Positions 58,141-64,000 of a stretch of 64,000 nucleotides of DNA are shown piece by piece (position 1 is the first letter of the stretch; each line of letters begins with the position of its first letter). The notes below the pieces were generated by a model, which saw only the letters and a list, made by a program, of their open reading frames with translations, was not told the origin of the DNA and did no database searches. The stretch is taken from assembly GCF_023078275.1 (NCBI RefSeq), contig NC_062991.1:1674001-1738000 (forward strand), read 5' to 3'. The position numbers were made by a program, and so were the translations under genes. This DNA is from Leguminivora glycinivorella (Eukaryota; Arthropoda; Insecta; Lepidoptera; Tortricidae).

Positions 58141-58645
58141 CATCAAAAATACCCAAAGACGATTGAAATCCTAAAATTGAAACTAGGGAACAGTACAGAA
58201 ATAAACTATTGGTTCCGAAATGTAAATTACAAATGTATAAAAATAGCCCACACTACAATTGTATCATTATTATGAAACAAGAACCCCGATATGTGATATT
58301 TAAAAACAAGCTAAGAAAACTATTAATTAATAAATGTTACTACTCTGTAAAAGATTTTCTAATGATGACAATTTATAATGTATAATATAACTGCGATAAT
58401 TGATATATTTAACGTAGGTATTTATTCTCAATCAATAGCTAGACTGGATAATTTATATAATGTTCTAATTTAATTTATTATGTAATTTTAAATGCATTTT
58501 GTTATATTTTGTTTTTAACTAGTTATAAGTATGTTGTGCCCTAGCAGGGCGTCATGGACTGACATTTATAATATTATAACATCTTGATTTAATGTACATG
58601 ACCTTTACAACGAAATAAATGAATATGAATATGAATATGAATCCT
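58141..58645 (+). other. 3' UTR and a CR1-like retrotransposon tail
   Basis: The first 50-120 bp are plausible host 3' UTR, with AATAAA at about 58200. From about 58245 a frame reads FKNKLRKLLINKCYYSVKDF, then LMMTIYNV and a stop near 58384, the C-terminus of a CR1-group pol. A 3' UTR follows, ending AACGAAATAAATGAATATGAATATGAATATG at 58610-58640 as the retroelement tail. Another AATAAA lies at about 58613. The host transcript may end at either signal. Confidence 0.7.
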
Positions 58646-58729
58646 CTTGACAAGTTTAGTGTGCGATAGATGACGGTCCGTATAGAAACGTGGTTATTTC
58701 TCTTCATCGCCATTATAACATAGGTATCT

Positions 58730-58855
58730 ATCCGTTTTCACATTATCCGATTCTATATCGGATGTCGGAAGGATTTCTATGGAAAAAAATCCAAGATGGC
58801 ACCTGTAATGTGGGATATCGGATCCGATATCGGATCGGATAATGTTAACGCACTA
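58730..58855. mobile_element. MITE, family of 27324-27449
   Basis: GTTTTCACATTATCCGATTC and its mirror GATCGGATAATGTTAACGCAC bound CGGATGTCGGAAGG and ATATCGGATCCGATATCGGA. Confidence 0.78.
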
Positions 58856-58973
58856 ACACACGACCGCACCGGGACCTTTGAATATCTTGTAGTGAGAGCA
58901 AAAAAAATTTTTCACTCTCACTGAAAAAAAAAAAAGTTTATTATACATTTGTATACAACGGGCCTCCCGCTCG

Positions 58974-59198
58974 TTTTTGCCCAGAACGTGCAAGTTGTGG
59001 AATGAGCTACCTTCTGAGGTGTTTCCCTTGCGCTATGACATGGGGTTCTTCAAGAAGCAGGTATTTAGGGTTCTCAAAGGTCGGCAACGCATAAGTGGCT
59101 CCCCTGATGTTGCTTATGTCCATGGGCGGCGATGACTGCTTACCATCAGGCGGCTCGTCTGCTCGTTTGCTGCCTATTTCATAAAAAAAAAAAAAATT
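58974..59198 (+). pseudogene. 3' end of a non-LTR pol with poly(A) tail
   Basis: The frame reads CKLWNELPSEVFPLRYDMGF, FKKQVFRVLKGRQRISGSPD and VAYVHGRR, then stops, followed by CCATCAGGCGGCTCGTC and an A run. This is a familiar C-terminus of lepidopteran non-LTR elements (R1/Jockey-like). It is 5'-truncated. Confidence 0.78.
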
Positions 59199-59488
59199 AA
59201 CAATTTCAGAAGATCATGACCCTGTGTCCTGAGCTAGGAAACCCTGTGTTCAGGACACTAGTACCTTAATCTATATTATACAGGTTGTGGCTTGTAATAG
59301 GAGCAAATAATTTAAACATGATGATGATACTCCGCAAACGACGTCAATTTTATTCAACAACTTTTAAAAATTTTGAGATTTTTAGATTTCCCTTTTATTT
59401 TTCATATAAATTACAGACTACCACCAATGTACGCCGTCATCGGTTTATTTGACGTTACCTGTCACGCTATATACAGGACAAAATTCAG

Positions 59489-59623
59489 TACAGTCAACAA
59501 CACAGCTGTGTATACAGACAAGGTGCCCAAAATATGTATACAGAACTTTATTACCTGTACATAAAGGTGTGTATACATATTTTTGGCACTTTGTCTGTAT
59601 ACACAGATGTGTTGTTGACTGTA
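59489..59623. mobile_element. Hairpin MITE
   Basis: TACAGTCAACAACACAGCTG at the left and GTGTTGTTGACTGTA at the right, with further pairing of TGTATACAGACAAGGTGCC and GGCACTTTGTCTGTATACA. The flanking TA may be the target. Confidence 0.88.
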
Positions 59624-59689
59624 CATTGCGTGTTAAAATAAGCTTTAATGTATGTTAATTATTAAAATACAAGTAATTTAAATATTAGA

Positions 59690-60113
59690 CAAAATATTAG
59701 ACGCGCTCAATCTCCTACTTCTTTTAAGATACTTCTCAAGCTTCACTTTTTATCTGATCATTGATCAATGATACCTTGATAGACTTATGTCCCCTATAGC
59801 TGGCATGTAATTTGTTATATATATATATATGTATTTGTATGTTTATGTATTGTATTTTATTTTTATGTGTGTAGTATATTGTTTTGCGTAGTATAGTTTG
59901 TGCTAGATTTCCTCTAAGTCTACATTTAGTACACCTACTAACAAGGTTAAATTTATTATTCTCCACTACCTAGGTTGTCTGGAAGAGATCGCTCTTTAGC
60001 GATAAGACCGCCTCTTGTTTTACCTCTTAAGTTGTTGTTTATACTTGCTATGTTGTTTCGTGTATTGAGGTGTGCAATAAAGAGTATTTGTATTGTATTG
60101 TATTGTAATTTTT
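59690..60113 (+). mobile_element. Non-LTR 3' UTR with (TATTG)n tail
   Basis: GGTTGTCTGGAAGAGATCGC, TTTAGCGATAAGACCGCC and GTGCAATAAAGAGTATTTG, then TATTGTATTGTATTG. I recall this 3' UTR from common lepidopteran non-LTR families. No coding frame remains. Confidence 0.8.
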
Positions 60114-60238
60114 AAAAGCTACAGTTCAATTCTTTGCCCTTATTACAAGCCACAACCGGTATTTCTATACAAACTGTACACAGAGTTGCATGAAGAAGTA
60201 CAAAAAGCTTACAAATAACATTTTTTTGCAGTGTCTCT

Positions 60239-60620
60239 TACATACATACATACATACATATTACAATCACGCCTGTTACCCAGAGGGGTAGGCAGAGATC
60301 ACGGATTTTCATTTACTACGATCCTGACAAATCACTTTCGCTTCACACACTTTCATAACGTTTCTCATACACGGTCGGTTTCGAGTACTTCTGACCTGGG
60401 TGCGTACCGAATGGCACTAACGCTCACGAAACGCTCAGGAAACGCTTAGATTCTATCTCTATCGCTCGTGCGTAATATTTCGTTTCGTTTTCGTTTGGCG
60501 TCGGAGAAATGCCATTTGGCTACGCACCCTGGCCTTTTTGCAATATTTCCCCGATTTGAACAAGAAAAGTTCGCCTAGGTCTTCCACTTCCAACTGACCC
60601 TTCCACTCTTTTTTCATATA
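60239..60620 (-). mobile_element. Inverted relative of the 14141 retroposon, with a MITE inside
   Basis: ACATACATACATACATATTA, then CAATCACGCCTGTTACCC and AGAGGGGTAGGCAGAG, are the complement of the 3' end at 14300-14378. The continuation after 60530 (CTGGCCTTTTTGCAATATTTC) seems to be the same repeat, interrupted by the element at 60398-60529. Confidence 0.7.
60398..60529. mobile_element. MITE with GGGTGCGTACCGAATGGC ends
   Basis: The right end GCCATTTGGCTACGCACCC is the inverted partner. CCTGG occurs on both sides and may be the target duplication. Confidence 0.8.
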
Positions 60621-60891
60621 CTTTCTAGTAGTGTAGGGTCTCTTACAGGATAGTATGTGGATGGCCTTAGTGCGGTGCGGTAGTGTGTTAGAATCTGTCT
60701 AATGAGTTGTTAGAGTTAGTTGATCCCCCAAAAACGTGTCAATTTAAAAAAAATGGAGCTGGCAACACATTGATTACATGGACTTATTTTTATAATTTCT
60801 AATTTATTTTCAGCACTTATTTTACTACTTTATAGATTACGCTGTTAACTTTAAGTTAAGTTCCAGTTTAAAAAAATATTGGGGCATATAT

Positions 60892-61139
60892 CGTCTAAAA
60901 ATGCGCATACACTACACCACATAGATGGCGCTACAAAAAAAATGTCTTGTAGCTTTCGATTATACTTTCAGATGGCGTTAAGTGTCACTTTGGACATACG
61001 TTTATAAAAAAAATGCTTAAAAAGTGAGTGTTTTATGGTTTGAAAGTGACACTTATCGCCAATCTACAAATAATCGATGGCAACAAGGCATTTTTGTGGT
61101 ACCATCTATGTGTGGTTAGTGTATGCGCGTTCTTAGGCG
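60892..61139. mobile_element. Fold-back MITE
   Basis: ATGCGCATACACTACACCAC and ATAGATGGCGCTAC at the left face TACCATCTATGTGTGGTTAG and TGTATGCGCG at the right, with AGTGTCACTTTGGA and TGAAAGTGACACTTA further in. Confidence 0.82.
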
Positions 61140-61254
61140 GTCGCATTTTAATGTATGGAATGGTATGATCATCTATTGGGATCAAATTTCATCATTAGCT
61201 AGATTTTAGCAGCTTGACGAACGTACACCGCGCGGTGTGTATGTGTGCGCACCG

Positions 61255-61441
61255 TGTACGTACGCAACACGTGTACACGGCGCGAAAAGATTTGCCTTCG
61301 TATTGTTACGGAAACGTACGAACGTGTCATGCATTTCAGTGAGTTTCAGTACAAGGTGTACTGACATTGACTGAACTAGTATTGACAAATACGAACGTTT
61401 CCGGAAAAATACGAAGGGAGCCCTTTTCGCACTGGGTGCGT
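61255..61441. mobile_element. Intact MITE of the family split at 55755-57345
   Basis: CGCGAAAAGATTTGCCTTCG and TTACGGAAACGTACGAACG at the left mirror CGAACGTTTCCGGAAAAATACG and AAGGGAGCCCTTTTCGCAC at the right. GTACAC-rich palindromes precede it at 61225-61280. Confidence 0.78.
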
Positions 61442-61985
61442 ATCGATCGATATTTTATTTGATATACTTTTAGTCGTTATAACAATCATTTGATATAATT
61501 ATTGAATCATATAACAACAAATAATATACTAACAAATTTATAATTCTTATTTAATATAGTGATCATTTTTTCGAAAAACATTTATTATAACATACTTTGA
61601 GTATAATGCTTATTTCCGAGAATAAATAAATTGCATAACACAAATTCTTTCTAAAGCACAGTTAGAATTTAAAAAAATGTACAATAAATTAGATCCATCA
61701 TTTACCAGAAAAGTAGATTAGCTTAGAACTGGGCCTCCTACACACAACGCGCTGCTACCAGAAAAAAAAGGTTAGGTTAGGTTAGAACTGCGATCCCTTC
61801 AGAAAAGAATAAAATAATTCATGAAATGTTTTATACTGTTTACTAGTTATATTATACTAGTCGTATATCATAGATAATTATACCATATAACGGTTATTTT
61901 AAATAAGTGTTATACGAAATATTGATTATACAAAATCTGTGGTTATACTAAATGTTAATTATGTCAAATGAGTGATTATATCCTT
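61442..61985. other. Intergenic AT-rich sequence
   Basis: No supported gene. A short (TTAGG)n-like run, AGGTTAGGTTAGGTTAG, lies at about 61772-61788. Such short runs are common in insect DNA and do not indicate a telomere. Confidence 0.6.
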
Positions 61986-61993
61986 TAAAAATA

Positions 61994-62337
61994 CAGAGTG
62001 GGGCCTGTAACAAAGGCGAAGAATTGAACTGTAGGCTATTCTCCTTATACTGATCAACATTTGTTCAGTGACTTTTAAAAATTATAAAGTCTTTAAATTT
62101 TTAATTTTTCATACAAAAATATTAGCTTCAATGTACGCCATTATTGTTGTCATTGACGTTGTCAGTCACACTTTAGACTTAACAGAATTCGCAATACATT
62201 ACCTCTTAGAAAAAACTTTCAAGGGTGATAAAAATCAAAATACAAGTTATTTTTAAAAGTCGCCGAACAAATGTTGATCAGTATAAGGAGAATAGCCTAG
62301 AGTTCAATTATTCGCCTTTGTTACAGGCCCCACTCTG
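61994..62337. mobile_element. Fold-back MITE with ~80-bp TIRs and TA target
   Basis: CAGAGTGGGGCCTGTAACAA at the left and TTGTTACAGGCCCCACTCTG at the right are exact ends, with TA at 61992-61993 and 62338-62339. The arms continue through GGCTATTCTCCTTATACTG and ATCAACATTTGTTC. The 26102-26125 sequence (ACAGGGTGGGGCCTGTAACA) is a partial relative. Confidence 0.88.
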
Positions 62338-62531
62338 TATACCAAATGTTATATCAAATGTTACTATACCTAAAAAAATTATACCAATCATTAGCATTAC
62401 ACACCCTTTCGTACTACATCTGTAAGCGTATGATCGTCAGCAATAATGATTTCTCATCGGCTACGTACGGAGTCTTCGTTTATCGCCACTCGTTGCCAAC
62501 TTCCTTTTTTGGCACTTGTATCGAGTACTAA

Positions 62532-63298
62532 TGTGGGATGCGTAGTGATATCTCCCACGGGTTCCACTTACTTGCAGTAGGTATAGCTCCAGGCGTAGAA
62601 AGCAAACAAGCAGGATACGTTTTGTAGCTTTATTCTTGAGCACACACATGCGTAAGCGAACAGTTTACAATTACAGAAGGAGAAATGCAAGATAGGCAAA
62701 GCAAAAGCACTTAAATGTATAAAGCGCGAGCGAGTGCACAAAGGAATGCGATTGGAATGCGACCGAGCAGCGCGGTGGCGTGCGCCGTGCGTCAGAGAGG
62801 CAGATAGACTGGTGAGCGCGGCGCGCGGGGAACATGCGCGGGCGCAGGGCGGCCGGCTGGGAACCGGTCACGCCGCGACGTTATCAGCTGTGTGCAGTCG
62901 CTCCGCGCGCTAAACTATCTACTAATAACAAGAATCTGTTTGTCCGCTTCAACATACAAAATATGTGACATTAACATTTTATTTTCCATAATTCATAGTT
63001 CAGATTAATTATTTCATAGTAATGAATAAAAGGTTAAAAGGGTAAAATTCATTAAATGCCAATCAACAATTAAAATTACTGTACATAATCGTTAATTGAA
63101 TAATTAGGATATCAAATAAATTCATTTGACATAATTAAATTCATTGTAAATAAATAAAATTAAAATGATTTGATATAAATAATTAATTTGAATTGATTGA
63201 TGAATAAAAATTGTAAAAAGTAAAACTGTAAAATGTAAAACAATAAAAACATTAAAATTAATAAAATACATAAAATCTGTGGCAGAACGCCCACATCA
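62532..63298 (-). repeat. 3' LTR of a third Gypsy element (left edge approximate)
   Basis: On the - strand it starts TGATGTGGGCGTTCTG at 63298, right after a GGAGGGGGG purine tract (63299-63314). A polyadenylation signal (complement of CTTTATTC) is at about 62626-62633. The left edge near 62532 (TGTGGGATGCG) is a guess from TG...CA rules. A GC-rich segment (62730-62885) lies inside. Confidence 0.65.
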
Positions 63299-63316
63299 CC
63301 CCCCTCCAGAGACCTG

Positions 63317-64000
63317 CTAAGGGCGATAATAGTCAGGGAAACGTACTACACGACCTGAACGCGTACGCTTGACGACATCTTCCTCATTCAAAGCTGAACC
63401 GGTGGTGGTTGTTTTATGTGAGTTGTTCTGTGTTTTATGTGTAGTGTGAGTGGTGTGTGTGTCGTGAAGTATGTAGGCTGGCTTTATCCGGTCTACAGAT
63501 ACCGTCACAGACTTACCATTAATGAGTAAGGTATAAACCTTCGGTTCTCTCTTCAGAACCTCATAGGGTCCCGTGTACGCTGGTTTTAGCGACTTGCATA
63601 GGGTATCGTCCCTCAGAAACACATGCGAAGACGTTGCCAGGTCATTGAAAACAAACGTACGACGCTGACCTACATGACGGGAAGCTGGCGTCGGGTGCAG
63701 GTTCCTTGTGAACGTGCGAAGCCGAGACAAGTAATCCGTCACATCTGGTAATGGATCAGCACCTGGGTTGAAAAATTCACCAGGCATACGCAAGGGCTGA
63801 CCGTAGACCAGCTCCGCAGAAGTTGCTTGGAGATCCTCTTTGAACGCGTTCCTCATGCCCAATAACACCAACGGGAGTGACTCAACCCAGGTGGAGGTGG
63901 CGTGACACGTGATGGCAGATTTCAAATGGCGGTGCATACGCTCCGCCATCCCATTGCACGCTGGGTGATAAGCGGTGGTACGCTTATGTACAAACCCTGC
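63317..64000 (-). CDS. Gypsy Pol, integrase C-terminal part (runs off the window)
   Basis: The - strand frame is open to the right edge (FVHKRTTAYHPACNGMAERM, HRHLKSAITCHATSTWVESL). It contains the integrase stretch after the catalytic Glu (GMAERMH), LGMRNAFKEDLQATSAELVY and GQPLRMPGEFF, then a C-terminal chromodomain-like or GPY-type region (KPAYTGPYEVLKREPKVYTL, NGKSVTVSVDRIKPAY) and a Thr/His-rich tail. This resembles the CsRn1-like branch of Gypsy elements. The N-terminal 80% of Pol is outside the window. It lies just before the LTR at 62532-63298. Confidence 0.88.
   Translation of the reverse strand, partial: AGFVHKRTTAYHPACNGMAERMHRHLKSAITCHATSTWVESLPLVLLGMRNAFKEDLQATSAELVYGQPLRMPGEFFNPGADPLPDVTDYLSRLRTFTRNLHPTPASRHVGQRRTFVFNDLATSSHVFLRDDTLCKSLKPAYTGPYEVLKREPKVYTLLINGKSVTVSVDRIKPAYILHDTHTTHTTHKTQNNSHKTTTTGSALNEEDVVKRTRSGRVVRFPDYYRP

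Larger units (their letters stand above)
55755..57345. mobile_element. MITE split in two by a later SINE and hAT insertion
   Basis: The left part 55755-55858 (ACGCACAGATGTATTGCGGA, TTCGTATTTTTCTGGAAACG) and the right part 57240-57345 (TTCCGTAACAATACGAAGG, CTTTCGCACTACTTACATCTG) are the two inverted halves of the element seen whole at 61255-61441. The material between them carries a SINE and a hAT-like element. The order of insertions is inferred. Confidence 0.65.
59280..60160. mobile_element. TIR element carrying two younger insertions
   Basis: CAGGTTGTGGCTTGTAATAG at the left and CTTATTACAAGCCACAACCG at the right are inverted ends, in the same style as the MITE at 61994-62337. Inside lie a hairpin element (59489-59623) and a non-LTR tail (59690-60113). 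Confidence 0.75.

Noticed and set aside
56160..56240. Possible serine or leucine tRNA gene on the - strand
   Set aside because: Good A- and B-boxes, but it is joined to a SINE body and tail. I treat it as a SINE head.
61772..61788. Telomeric TTAGG sequence
   Set aside because: Only about three units within ordinary AT-rich DNA; short runs like this occur by chance and in many insect repeats.
1..64000. Endosymbiont or horizontally acquired bacterial segment
   Set aside because: All recognised coding parts are insect retroelements or a spliced animal transporter; no operons or bacterial genes are seen.

Overview
This window is eukaryotic nuclear DNA from an insect, most probably a moth or butterfly (Lepidoptera). 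The evidence is one multi-exon gene with GT..AG introns, AT-rich introns packed with transposons, a tRNA-headed SINE of the type common in Lepidoptera, and BEL/Pao, Gypsy, CR1/Jockey-like and RTE-like retroelements. I see no bacterial genes, operons or CRISPR array.

The only host gene I can support lies on the + strand. It encodes a proton-coupled amino acid transporter-like protein (SLC36/PAT, AAAP superfamily). Ten exons keep one reading frame across every junction (13381-13492, 15875-16019, 17690-17820, 21813-21931 or 21964, 25754-25870, 27468-27665, 46996-47101, 48994-49210, 54860-54938, 57956-58140). They give about 468 residues and end at a TAA. The start codon and first exon are missing and presumably lie left of the window. 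Total exon length is about 1.4 kb in a 45-kb span.

Layout. 1-12798: a BEL/Pao retrotransposon on the - strand, with a complete mag-like Gypsy element (4867-9444) inserted in its gag. 12799-13380: a fold-back element. 13381-27665: exons 1-6 with introns full of MITEs, a minisatellite, tRNA-like repeats, and RTE and CR1/Jockey-like fragments. 27666-46995: one 19-kb intron holding a + strand Gypsy element (small membrane ORF, gag, pol). A MITE interrupts its gag. A second BEL/Pao element (32010-37954) and a 2.46-kb fold-back element (38255-40718) interrupt its pol. A tandem satellite and a G-rich hexamer array follow. 46996-58140: exons 7-10, with a nearly full-length non-LTR retrotransposon (49877-53024), SINEs, a hAT-type element and more MITEs. 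58141-64000: a CR1-like tail in or just after the 3' UTR, nested MITEs and non-LTR tails, then the 3' LTR and integrase end of a third Gypsy element running off the right edge.

Many insertions are dated relative to one another by target-site duplications (TSDs): GTGAT, ACTAG, AATT, GTTATAAA, TTA/TAA and longer non-LTR duplications. The most biologically interesting cases touch splice sites: an RTE insertion that copied the exon 3 splice donor, a non-standard or extended exon 4 donor, and a MITE ending 18 bp before exon 6.
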